In this document: positions 24,100-35,639 of the stretch, piece by piece
Layout: every line of letters begins with the position of its first letter
Position numbering within the stretch: the first letter of the stretch is position 1
NCBI GenBank assembly: GCA_028023455.1
Contig: JAQFVV010000013.1
Span: 9,826,411-9,890,410, forward strand
DNA: 64,000 nucleotides
From: Epiperipatus broadwayi
Taxonomy: Eukaryota; Onychophora; Udeonychophora; Euonychophora; Peripatidae
Reading direction: 5' to 3'
Program-made: the position numbers and the translations under genes
The notes under the pieces: model-generated
What the model saw: the letters and a program-made list of their open reading frames with translations, nothing else
What the model was told of the DNA's origin: nothing
The model's database searches: none

Positions 24100-25035
24100 C
24101 ACCTGGGTCTCTTTTTATGTGGATTTTTTTAATGCGATTTTGAAGCTATGCGTTTCATGTTTCTTTTTAATATCTTTATGCGGTTTTCTTTTATGCGATA
24201 AAGAAGTTCATATTTCTCTTAAAATCGGGATTTCCCCTTTTTATATACACATTAAATTTTACATACTTTAAATACCTATTGGAAAAAGGTTTGGCAATAA
24301 ATCTAGATACCAAAGAAGATTTAGAAAAAGATAATGATACAGAAGTGAAATCTGTTCATTTCATAGCAAAAATGATTCTAGAAAGTCTTCAACTTTCTAA
24401 TCAATTGGAAAATCATTTTTTTGTTAATGACATGAATTATGAATGAGCTCTTAAAATCCAACGAGAGCTAAATAGTTGTATGTCTGAATATCATGAGCTT
24501 CATAAACAATTAGTAAAATCATCATCTCAAAGTTTAATCATTGATTACACTGTTGCCAGAAAACTATTAACACAGCATGAGACTTAAGTTGGCACTAATT
24601 CTGCTGCTTGTGTTTCTTGTGGTGACTCTGATTTCTTACCAGTTCACAAACGAACCCACATATTGTCAAATAGTGATAATGATTAAAATATGTATGAGAA
24701 AATGTAAAATAAATTACACATAAAAACATTGTTTTTTTCCTCATGTGTCATATTGTTTTGAATAAAATTAAATAGTTAATAAAAAAAGTAAAAAAAAACT
24801 GTCTTGAATCAATTTTCAAATATTTGAAATTTTTTATTAGTCATACTTTATTTTCTTATTTTTTTTATGCAAATTTTAAAGTAATTTTATCCTGTTACTT
24901 TGGTTTTATGCAATTTTTGAAAATTATGGAATATATCCCAAATTTTTCAAGGTAAGTTAAGTCTATTTTTGTGTGATTTTTTTTTATGTGGGTTTTCTGC
25001 GGAATGTATCTACTGCATAAAAAGAGACCCAGGTG
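24100..25035 (+). mobile_element. pogo/Tc1-mariner-like DNA element, internally deleted
   Basis: The ends are inverted repeats starting CACCTGGGTCTCTTTTTATG, flanked on both sides by TA (24098-24099 and 25036-25037), the target of the Tc1/mariner superfamily. Subterminal ATGCGATTTT and ATGCGG strings recall pogo/Tigger ends. Only the C-terminal part of a protein remains inside. Confidence 0.7.
24262..24686 (+). pseudogene. C-terminal remnant of a pogo-like transposase
   Basis: An open frame interrupted by two stops reads DTKEDLEKDNDTEVKSVHF, then FIAKMILESLQL, LNSCMSEYHELHKQLVKS, and ends THILSNSDND before TAA. The DDE core is absent. Assignment rests on the element's ends and TA duplication; the tail has no signature residue. 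Confidence 0.35.
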
Positions 25036-25037
25036 TA

Positions 25038-26583
25038 TTTTATTTCATAATAACCTAGTAAGATGTATATACTTTTTACTATTTTAATGTGAAAAAATAA
25101 CTGCTAGTTGTTTTTTTAAATATTATAAGTAATGAATAAATATGAATTTACTTTGCGTGCTTTAATTTAAACAAAATTGAAATTCGAATGTCACTTGACT
25201 TCATAAAAAACATATATATTATTATTACATGGCCTTAATAATACTAGGAATTCTAAAGTTTGTGTTACCAAATTGTTGCTATTATTAGCGCTATTTTTCA
25301 AAAAACTATTAAAAACAATAATAACTTTTACAGCAAACTAAATTGATTAATTTTTTTCTTAATTGAATATTAAATATGTGCTTTGGAATATAGAGAAGTA
25401 AAAATTCATTATAAATAAAAGGTCATTGTATATTATAATTTTCAATGGAACAGGTCATCATAAATAACTAAAATTGAAGATTTATCAATCATTTGGATTA
25501 AAACAGATGTTATCAAGTCAATAAAAAAATTTCATGACTTTAGAAATAGTGTTACATCAACAAATTATCCATTTAAGTAAATTATTAAGAATTTTAAAAT
25601 GCTGAAATTTTTAATGATGTAATGGGAGATACAGATTATCTTTTGTCATAAAATTAATATGTTAACTAGAATCCAGGTCTTAGGGAGCAGCACTGTTGTC
25701 TTACATAATAGGTCAAAATGGCAGTAAGTCAATTTTTTTAGAGCAGATTGAAATGAGAACTCATGATGTTTAATTTTTTATAGTTCCAATTACAAAATTA
25801 TCTTCTGTAATATTTTTTTTAACTATTACTTATTAAGAATGTTCTTTGGAAGATTGAGAATTAAAGTTTGCAGAATAATCAAATGATATATTGCTTGATA
25901 GTTTGTAAAAAGTTTGAACATGGAACTGACAGAACTAGGCATGGTTCATTGACTTTGAGTTCCAGAAATAACCACTTAATCATTCTATCAAATTCATTAA
26001 CAGTAAGTGATATATAATATGGCATAACGTTTAATGAAAACAAGTTGTAAATAGTTTAAATCAAAGGTTCATATATCATTTAGATTAAAGCAATTAAAGC
26101 AGATATTCTTAAGTCAATGACCTCTCATGACTTTAGAAATAACCTTTACATTTTTTTTTGTTTTCTCTTCAACACATCTTCATGTTTATTACTGTGATAA
26201 TTGATTCCATTTGTTTTTTTGATCTTTAAATTTTTTTTGCATTATAATCTTTTCCATTGAACTACATCTGATCAATTGTGCTTCAAATTAAAATTTATGT
26301 ATGATCTGACTAAGTACACAATTATCATTTTCTTGATTTCCGGAACATTATTAACCTGTTATATTGTGGTGATGTCTATTTATATTCACAGATTTACTTT
26401 GAGCATAGAATTCTTTTCATCCTTATGAGTGACTTAGAATTTAATTTTTTATATTATATCCAAAAATTAACTAATACAATCTGAAAAATAAAATAATTCA
26501 ATGGAAGTGATAATTATCATTCAAATTATCAATTCATAATATTGAAAACATAATTGAATGTACAATAGCATAGATAAAATGCT
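25038..26583. other. AT-rich sequence, nothing recognised
   Basis: A diffuse internal similarity is visible (ATTTAGATTAAAGCA and TCATGACTTTAGAAATA occur around 25490-25550 and 26075-26145). It suggests an old duplication. Confidence 0.4.
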
Positions 26584-26601
26584 TATATATATATATATAT
26601 A
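26584..26601. repeat. (TA)n microsatellite
   Basis: Simple TA repeat bounding the PLE fragment. Confidence 0.9.
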
Positions 26602-26661
26602 ATCAAAACTACCCCAAATCCAAAATTAAACAAGACCAGCATAAAAATAATATTAAAACAC

Positions 26662-26705
26662 AACCTAAGGTTTCACTGCTACAAGCAGACTTCTCAAGTG
26701 TAAAG
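26662..26705 (-). ncRNA. hammerhead-like motif at a PLE 3' end
   Basis: The minus strand reads ACAC-TTGAGA-AGT-CTGC-TTGTA-GCAG-T-GAAAC-CTTAGGTT-GTGT. ACAC and GTGT can pair as stem I, CTGC/GCAG form stem II, and GAAAC (plus 26670-26674) is intact. The CUGANGA box is imperfect (CTTGAGA) and stem II seems to have lost two bases, so activity is doubtful. Hammerheads are known in PLE terminal repeats. Confidence 0.5.
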
Positions 26706-26784
26706 AACTACAAAAACTACACAATATATATAATATTAAAAACTACCCACAAATCCATTCACTTCCCATCCACCCTTAATATTA

Positions 26785-26990
26785 AAAGAACTCTTAAATA
26801 CATTAATTGTTTCAGAATAATAAATTTTCAATAATAAAGACTTTAATTCTTCTTTTGATTTCATTTCTCTCAAAGAAGACAACCTTAGCTTCATCAAAAT
26901 CAATAGTGTGGCCTGTATCTTTTTCATGGACATACAAAGCAGAACTAAGATATCTAATTTTTAACTCTACTTTTATGAACCTTTAATCTT
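26785..26990 (-). pseudogene. GIY-YIG endonuclease C-terminal fragment
   Basis: ERLKVHKS, then after a shift SSALYVHEKDTGHTIDFDEA, KVVFFERNEIKRR and IENLLF, then a stop. The pattern SAL-x2-H-x5-GH-x-IDFD-A followed by an Arg/Lys-rich helix is typical of the distal half of PLE endonucleases. Confidence 0.65.
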
Positions 26991-27050
26991 TCAGTTTTCA
27001 TTTTTCAGTTTTTTGCATTTTGAGTTTAAATGAAAGATATATATATAAAT

Positions 27051-27052
<2 letters not shown>

Positions 27053-27084
<32 letters not shown>
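27053..27084. repeat. (TA)n microsatellite
   Basis: About 16 TA units, followed by TTGCAACC. Confidence 0.95.
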
Positions 27085-27086
<2 letters not shown>

Positions 27087-28777
27087 CAACCTTCCCCAAG
27101 ATTGATCAATAAATGAACACTAGCTCATTCATAAGTATAATAATAAAGGACAAAAGGATAAGACTCTATTTTATATAACATAACTGACATAAGATAGACT
27201 TCAGGGATGGACACAAATATATAGGTTTTAACATTGAGACGCATATAAAATATACTCCACAATGGCATTGTTATTGTAGAAACTCTCCAGCTATCATCTT
27301 ATTTTAATCATTAGGAAAATCCCTACAACAGACAATGACTAATATAATACTTTATGTAAAATAATTATCAAGCTACTCTTTTGTAAGTTAAAAACTCCAA
27401 AAATAATAATAATAAATAATTAATATTATCCTATGGATATCTCAGAGATCATGATTATTTCTTTCTAAAATATAATAATTATAATTAACAGTTAGATAAT
27501 TGAATAACAAAAGGGATTTTGTTGAGATCCAATTATCCAAAGAATAATTATACTCACAATGACAAACATAAACTAAATTCACTATTTGATAATTAATCTA
27601 ACTATTATTAATCTTAATAATTAATCTAATTATAATAATCATACATTGAAACTAATAATAATAATCTACTCACTTAGTGTAAATTAAATAATTTGTTAAA
27701 CTTATAAATATTTGCTCTTCTACTTATATAAATAACCTATAATGGAACAGAATAATCATTTAGTAATAATCAAAGGCTTTATAATTAACCATCACCTTAT
27801 ACTATTTAACTCAATTAAATACAATAATTATTTTTAACATTTACCCATTCTATTTTATCTTTCAAAAACAAATATTACAATAGATTTTATTAATTACTTA
27901 GATTTGAAATAATATAACATTATGAATTTATGCCATATAATATGATAAGATTTTTATTATTTAATTCTTATATTCAACTTAAATCGAATTTAAAATATGA
28001 ATGTGAGTGTTGAAAATAATATTACTGTTTTAATGCTCTACAAATATGATAACTTTAATACTTCAATTTTCAAATAGTTATTCAAATATTTTCATATTTA
28101 ATAAAATAAAGATCCATTAAATATGATCTTAATAAAGTTATGATTCCAAAGTAATAAATAATTAATTTATCAAGTTCAAATTCTTTAGTATAATTCTAAA
28201 ATAAAATATTTAGTAAATACATTTTATATAATGACTTCATTTTGGCTATGTGCTTAAAAATATGACTTTCTGATAGAAATGATTCCATACAGAAATAACA
28301 ATAATTTTAAATATCATGTATAACATAATTAATATACAATATAAAATTAACATTTAAACAATTATATATTTACAAGAAAATTTTTTACATTTACAATAAA
28401 TAAAAGAAATACCATTCTTTTCATTCAGGCATTCAAATTATATCCATTTCATTTGGTTAATCAAATGATAAGTTTATTTTACCAATTTGTATACTCTCAT
28501 TTATATTATTAATTAATTTTACTATCCATGTGTTTCTACTTCTGGGTAATTTCCTTGACATCTCCAACATATTTAAATAATTTATTATAATCCAATTGTT
28601 TTAACAAAGTTATAACACTTTCATACCATTCAGATTTAAAAGAGAATGTAAATACATTCAAACAATTTACTAAAGAACTGTTTATGTATTAATATTATTA
28701 AAATAACACAAATAATGTATTTTAAACCACTAAACATCACATGATCACCATCTCTTATACTAGCACATAGTTGTTGT
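27085..28777. other. very AT-rich sequence, nothing recognised
   Basis: No ORF with a motif and no hairpin of note. Confidence 0.5.
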
Positions 28778-28911
28778 AAACAAAGGCAAAACTCTCCATG
28801 CAGTAGTGCCACCCTGTGCCAAACAGAGTAATGCACAAGCTTTCTGGCATCCATTGATTACTCTGGTTGGCACAGGGTGGCACTACTGTATGGAGAGTTT
28901 TGCCTTTGTTT
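28778..28911. repeat. near-perfect palindrome, related to the 48-49 kb family
   Basis: Arms of about 55 bp (AAACAAAGGCAAAACTCTCC... and ...GGAGAGTTTTGCCTTTGTTT) pair around a spacer of about 25 bp. The arm includes GGTGGCACTACTGTATGGAG. That sequence recurs at about 48798 and 49240 and in inverse near 48240, so all belong to one repeat family. No coding content. Confidence 0.8.
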
Positions 28912-31900
28912 AATGTATTTTAATAGATAACTGAATCAAGGATTCTTTCTATCAAAATTATCATTCATTTTTACACACTCTACACCTTTCTCATTCACAT
29001 TTGCATTCTTATTTTGATCTCATTCACCATTTTCAAACAATAAGTTATTATTTCTGATTGCATTCAATGAGATTTGTTTTGTATATGATCTTTTTCATTT
29101 CCTGTACTACTATAACAAAGCTTTAGAAAAAAAACTATAAATTCAAAAAGAATAACTTGCCATCCTATGATACTTACTGATAGTATAGGTAAAACTTTAT
29201 TGAATAAGAAATTAATCTATTAAATTATTGCACCAAATATAGGAATAGAGGTATCCACTGATATGAAATATTATACTTTGGAAGGTAATCACTTTACTTT
29301 AATGATTCAACCCCAATTAATCCTGGCTCATGTTCCATGGAAAAATCCTCTCATTGCCTTACAATAATAATATGGGTATCACCTTTGATCAAGCCCATTA
29401 GAATCTCCTATTAGTTCTTCAGGAGGACTTTATTCTATCCTGGAATTTTAACTTATCCTTTCCACACTTATATATCGTCAGCATCCACATATTAACTTCC
29501 TCTTTTCTAATAATATAATCTTATCTTCCATTCATTTACACATCTATAATTATAGATCACATTACAAAATAAATAACTATTGTGATAAATGTCATATTAT
29601 ACTTTATTTATTACAAAGTTGGAGATTATAAATTACTTTTTCAACAATAGCATCCATTTCATTTCATATTTTCGTTTCTCACATTATATTTTCAAGTTAT
29701 ATTTAGATTTGATTTCATAGAATACTATTTTTTGATTTTTCATCCTAATTTAATATGATACATTACTATAATAAATTAATGAATTCATTCAGATCAGTTT
29801 TACTACAATCAATTATTAATCTTCATACATACTGAAAAAAAAAATTTAAATTAACACATTATCCATCCAAACTTTTATTCTTTAATTCATCTACACCATA
29901 TGAAATCCATAAGCATATGATACATTATTCTAAATTGAACATATAATAATATATTAATCATCTTAATTCTAAATATTAATTACATATAAAATGATTCGAA
30001 TCATTTATGATCTTATTGTCCAATATCAAATATCTGTATCAAAAACATTACCAATAAAATCAGAATATAAAATGTTTTTCTTTTTTTTTAAAAAAGAGAG
30101 CTTCTTCGCACTTCTTATCCATTATCACTAGGGAAATGGATGGTGACTAAAACTTCTTTGCAAGTTGTTGATTCTCTTCTCTCCTGATAGAAAATTTACA
30201 TAATTTCAAGTAAAACATTTTAAGATTAATACAAAATATTCACACACAACTGTTTCAAAGTTTTTTAACTTGTTTCTATATTATTTAATCCTAGAATCTT
30301 GATATGTTAAGGATGAATGTGCATGAAATTCTGGAACAGTTTAATAATATTAAAATAGTTCATGAAATGTTAAATATTTTATTATTCTTCAATATCAAAA
30401 ACTTATATATACAAAGTCAGACTAGAAGCAGTTATAACTTCCACTTCTTATTTATTTTTGCTTAGTGGTTTCATATATTTGAGATACACATAGATAAATT
30501 TATTTAAGTCTATAATAATATATATGTCATTTCTCTGATTATTGCTCATTATAAAAGATAACAAGATTCTCTTGTAAGCTCTATCCTTTTAGCATTTTTC
30601 TTGTTAAAAGTAATTCTATTTACTTTCACAAAAATATACTTCATCTTTATATGTCTTTCTTGTCATAAAATCATAATAAATATCCATTATTTTAGTAAAA
30701 TATTTTTATAACTAATTCAATATATAGTAAATATTCTCCTTTCTAAGTTGCAAATTTAATCACAATATATAAGTCATTTTAGTTTAAGAAAGAATTCTAA
30801 ATTACTATTTTAAAGTTTTATAAATTAATCTTATAAACTGATAACAAATATATCTCTGTATTAAATAAAAGTTCCTCATAATAAGTAACTTAATAATGAA
30901 ACTAATTAATTTTTCAGAGATAATGAAATATTTTTTATGCCACAATAGCTGCAATTGCCAGGTAATTGTAGTTTATAATGCTTTTCTTTTGTTTTCACAA
31001 ATAATAAAAAACTTAACTGTTCCTTTTTAATTTCACTTTTTGTCATTATATTTATAAGTTGATATCCAAGATTATTACTAGGTCATTGATGAAGAAACTT
31101 AGGTTTATTTACTCCATTGTTTTTATATATCATTATTAAAATATTCTATCACTATTCAGCTTGTTATTAATCACTTTTGCTTAAAAAATTAAAATATGGT
31201 AAAAAAAAAGTATAACTTTTAAAGAATTTAGTGAAACAGGCACTCTTTTAATCAATTTTTTTAATTTCATCTGCTATTACCTTTTATACTGTAGACAATA
31301 TGATGTCAGACCACTATTTAAATTAATTTCATTGGTCAGTGACTAGAAATTAACCAGAAATTTATTGCATAAATTATCTTTTTGTCTACATTTTTTAAAA
31401 ATAATTCATATTAAAAGTTTATTAAATTAAATAATTTTTAAAATTGAATTTAAAATATAATTATAATTTTTATAGGTTATAATATTAATCTATTTTAAAT
31501 AAGATATTTAATTAATATTTATATTTAGAATATAATAATAATATTATTATTTTACAAATAAATTGTGATCTTATAATAAATAAATAAAATATTTTTATCC
31601 TTATTTAATAGAACTCTGCACACATATCTGTACATGTCATTTAATTAAATTGAGATTTGATTTATTACTACTGTAACTTTTAATAAATATCCCAAATTTA
31701 TGTAGAGAAAATGTAAATATGCTTGTAATTATTAAAGTCTATTATAATTAAACTATTTATGACTATAATATAAATAACTATAAATAAAAGGTATTTATTA
31801 ACTACCTTCATATAATTCTATATTTAAACCCTAGACATTAAACTATTTATATATATATTATACATTTAAAATTAATATTGATATAATTAGATGGCTCCTA

Positions 31901-31972
31901 AATTTAAAATTTTGACTATGATATCTGTTTTACATCCTTCTTGGATACAGTTAACCAATCAAAAGATTACTA
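28912..31972. other. very AT-rich sequence, nothing firm
   Basis: A somewhat less AT-rich patch at 29300-29480 (CATGTTCCATGGAAAA and nearby) is unexplained. The rest has no recognisable gene or repeat. Confidence 0.4.
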
Positions 31973-32560
31973 TATATATATATATATTGTACCGGTCCAT
32001 TCTCCCTGCGGATTTCCTGATCCTAATCTTGCACTGAGCATGAAGTGAACAAGATTTAACAGGAAAAGAAATGGATACCAATCTAGCCGATTGTCTGTAC
32101 TCAAGTATATGGGTACTTCTAGCCAAACTGATAGAAGAGTGGATTGACAGGACTCTTCCAGTTAAAAACACCCTTTTGTTGATATCTTATTTGAATGCCC
32201 GAATATTTAGAACAATGGCAAGTACACACCTTTGAAAAATCTATTTACAAAATAGACCTTTGCGCGCCACTTCTAGAAAAGAATAAAAATGAATTTTTTT
32301 TTTCCTCCCAGAAGGATGTGCAATACCATATGTCCAGCGAAGCATGAGAATAAGATTCAACACCCCGGTAGAGCGATATCCCTTTGTGGCTAGCTCAGTC
32401 ACTCTACATCTAGGGTCTTCAAATGGGTAAGTTAAATGATTATTACAGGCACGTGGTTGATAAGGAAAGAATACTTTTTTATCAATATAAATAATAATAC
32501 GAAACCGAAACAAGTTTAATATTATGATTAAATATTTATTTAATCCCAAATACCCACCAC
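31973..32560. other. island of higher GC, unclassified repeat
   Basis: It starts at (TA)n-TTGTACCGGTCC, similar to the ends of the 2.1-kb repeat. Sequence to about 32480 has much higher GC than the flanks. Short minus-strand ORFs (31959-32171, 32241-32549) have no motif. A pol III A-box-like TGGCTAGCTCAGTC sits near 32388. It may be a SINE/MITE composite; no open frame supports a protein. Confidence 0.35.
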
Positions 32561-33545
32561 CATTTCATACTAATGATGATATAATAAAAAAAAAAAAAAC
32601 TAAATAATTAATGATAACAACCCATGTATGCATTGAAATAGATAAACACAATTTGAAATAAAATAATAATAAATCCCTAAAGCTATTTACAATGTTTATA
32701 AGTAATGGAAGTGGTCTGAGCTCTTTTTACCCAATAGAAATAAATTTTAATTTGTGTGATTTGATATACAGATATGAGATTTTCGGTCATACAGGCATAC
32801 GCCTTTACTGATAACTTTAAAACCTTTTTATTGATAGGAAATATAATAATGGAACTATGCATATTTGCACAATGAAATATATCACTAATTTCATATTTTC
32901 AACAAGTCAATATGTTGCATGGGCTCAGATACCATATCGTACTCACCATAAGGTACTGTATCTATTTCCGTTTTGCCAAAGATAAATTTCTATACATGTA
33001 TATATGTGCAGCCAAATTATACACTTACTATTATTTTAATATAAAGTTATTAGAGTACTTGCTTCCAGGGAACCTATAATAAATCAATCCCTTCTTACAC
33101 TCATCGTGAGGTGTAGCAGTCACAAAAAAAAAAAAAAACTTAAAAAGGATATCCGGTTAAATACATTTTTAGATATTCAGCATGAGATATCATATTTACC
33201 GAATATAATAAGCGTATGAACGCATACATATATCTACATGCATATTTATATTTGACGAATTTCAGGAATAACAATAACAGCAAAACGAATAGCAATAACA
33301 ACAACAACAACAAAAATCTCATTGCGATCTTTGCTGAAAATACTAATTTGAAATAGAAAAATTCACTCAAAGGATTTAAGTAAAAGCTTTACCATTTATG
33401 ACCGCAATAACCGTAAATTTATACATATGCGAGAGACTCTCTCATTTTTAAATGATAAATAATAATAACAAACAAACAAAAAAAAATATATCTAATCGGA
33501 AATAGAAAAGTTAATTATTTCAATGTTAATAAATATCTTAAAATA
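32561..33545. other. AT-rich sequence, nothing recognised
   Basis: Only homopolymers and a short CAA-type simple repeat near 33295-33315. Confidence 0.5.
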
Positions 33546-33800
33546 AACTTATATCTGCGTCTTCATTCTTCTCCTCTGGGCTGAGTGGGCTTCAAGTTAA
33601 CTGGCTGTGTGGTGACGATTTCTTCCATTTAGTAAGGTGGCACTGGCCATCCTCCTGGGCGGTTGGAACTGGCGTGGTTACATCTGGGCTGCTTAGGACA
33701 GAGAAAGGGTGGTATACTGTCTAGTTGTCTACCCCACGGTCATTTTGCCGGAATCTCTAGTATATTGCTTCATATCTTCTTTTTTATATATATATATCTA
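33546..33800. other. second island of higher GC, unclassified
   Basis: About 230 bases with TGGGCTGAGTGGGCTTC, TCCTCCTGGGCGGTTGG and CCCCACGGTC, ending at (TA)n near 33786-33797. ORF 33663-33881 has no recognised domain. It is likely a repeat fragment. No donor or acceptor pair that would make it an exon was found. Confidence 0.3.
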
Positions 33801-34771
33801 AATAGTAACGAGGATTATTTAATAAATTTTCATAGGCTGTCTCCAATAGTTATTCGAATCCACAAAGATAAGAGTTCTTAAAAGAACTGTATAAAGGATT
33901 TGTTCTAACGAATGTCACTAATAGTACTATTCATAAATGACTCTCTAAGTAGCTGATCGCTTGGAGAATTCTGGAGCAACAAAAAAAAATGACTTGCCCA
34001 GAATGGCTGCCAACAACAGAATGAATCTCACTGCCCTGACCAAACTATATCAATCCCACTATCCCCCTGAGAAGCATGAATCAGCCAATCCTTCCAATTT
34101 ATCTTATCATTTAGATTATAACATTCCTTATTGATTACTCAGACCACTTGCTCACAAAATCAATTCAAAAGAATTTTTAAAAAGATAACAGTTTAATTAA
34201 AGCATTATCAAACATTTTGCTTTTGATCAGATTTTTGCACAAGCAATTAGCATTCTTAGTTTACAGAATAAAATTAGTTTTTAGAAAAGTAATTAAAAAA
34301 AAAAATATGTACAATTATATTGGAACAATTGCTTTTCTCTATTTGAATTTTTCAGAGAAAGCCAAATACATAAAATAACATATCATAAAACATATACAAA
34401 AAGGAAATATAAAACCAAAAAAAATACATGAGTTTACTACAATATTTTCTATGTCAATTTCATATTATTTAAATTGGTGTGTGTGGGTATTTTAATGCTC
34501 AAACCATTCCATTATTAATATAGCACATTTATATATTTGTTGTGCTTAATATCTACAAATTCATAAATGTATCTGCTGTAATATTCTTTACAGCAGATTT
34601 TGTGCATGGACATTTGATAATGCCTGGCACAATATATATATATATTCACTAGAATAAAAACTACAAAATTTTAAAAAATGCCTATATAAAATTAAAGATT
34701 AAAATTCTTTGCTATAGACAGCTTCAGCGTATTCCGCCATCTTAAGTAGCAATATATATATATTAGATGTG
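33801..34771. other. AT-rich sequence with short (TA)n tracts
   Basis: (TA)n near 34632-34645 and 34752-34763; the second abuts the end of PLE-2. No gene. Confidence 0.5.
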
Positions 34772-34902
34772 ATATGTTGGGCTATTTCCATCATCTATAA
34801 GTGAATGTTGAATGTATAGAATATTTTAAATTTTATTTAAACTTTTCAAATACAAACAACTTGTTAGTAATAACACACAATTAGACAACACAGGGTAATA
34901 AT

Positions 34903-34950
34903 TACACAATGTTTCAAGTAGTAGTATTCTCGACTCTTAAGGTGTTGCTA
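34903..34950 (-). ncRNA. hammerhead-like motif in the PLE-2 3' region
   Basis: The minus strand has ACACCTTAAGA (core CTTAAGA for CTGANGA, plus 34935-34941), a stem-loop segment, then GAAAC (plus 34911-34915) and ATTGTGT. ACAC can pair with GTGT as stem I. One core base differs from consensus, so it is probably inactive. Confidence 0.4.
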
Positions 34951-34974
34951 GCTTGATATGCACAGTGACAATAT

Positions 34975-35057
34975 TCACATAGAAGTTGAACTTGTACCTT
35001 TAGATTCTTGAATATCGAATTTACAGCAAATGCTCTAACCAACTGAGCTATCCTGTC
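34975..35057 (-). repeat. tRNA-like segment in the PLE-2 3' region
   Basis: The minus strand reads GACAGGATAGCTCAGTTGG (A-box TAGCTCAGTTGG at plus 35039-35050), then TTAGAGCATTTG, an anticodon-loop-like CTGTAAATT (GTA), and a weak B-box AAGTTCAACTT. The D- and anticodon-arm layout resembles tRNA-Tyr. The T-arm is poor and the acceptor stem is not formed, so it is not a tRNA gene. The same segment sits in PLE-3 and, half deleted, by PLE-1. Confidence 0.6.
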
Positions 35058-35152
35058 AAAGGCAGCAGATAGAAATTTGATATATTTATATATTAGGGTT
35101 GGTTCAAATCCTCCTGAGACCTTCAATTTTTTCCCCTAAGCCCTTCAATTAA

Positions 35153-35387
<235 letters not shown>

Positions 35388-35639
35388 TAGAATATTAATT
35401 TTTCCTAAGAGCACAATTAATTAGAGGTTTCAATATATTGTGTATTGTTACAGTAGGTTGACTTGACTTACAGAATTTTTTTTACCATTTTCATATGAAC
35501 AGCTTCCTTGAAATTTATTCTAAGCATTTTTCCCTTTTTATCCAATATTTTTGTATTTTCCCAATTAAACATATGGTCATTAGTATATACATAGTTTGCT
35601 ATGATATACACATCTGTTTTTCTCTTTTAACCATTAGCT

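Larger units (their letters stand above)
26602..27005 (-). mobile_element. 3' end of a second PLE family
   Basis: The minus strand encodes the tail of a GIY-YIG endonuclease followed by a hammerhead-like motif and 3' sequence ending at (TA)n. The sequence does not match PLE-1 to PLE-3, so it is another family. The rest of the element is missing, consistent with 5' truncation. Confidence 0.65.

Noticed and set aside
34975-35057. A functional tRNA-Tyr gene
   Set aside because: The acceptor stem does not form, the T-arm is degenerate, and the segment is part of a PLE family found in several copies.
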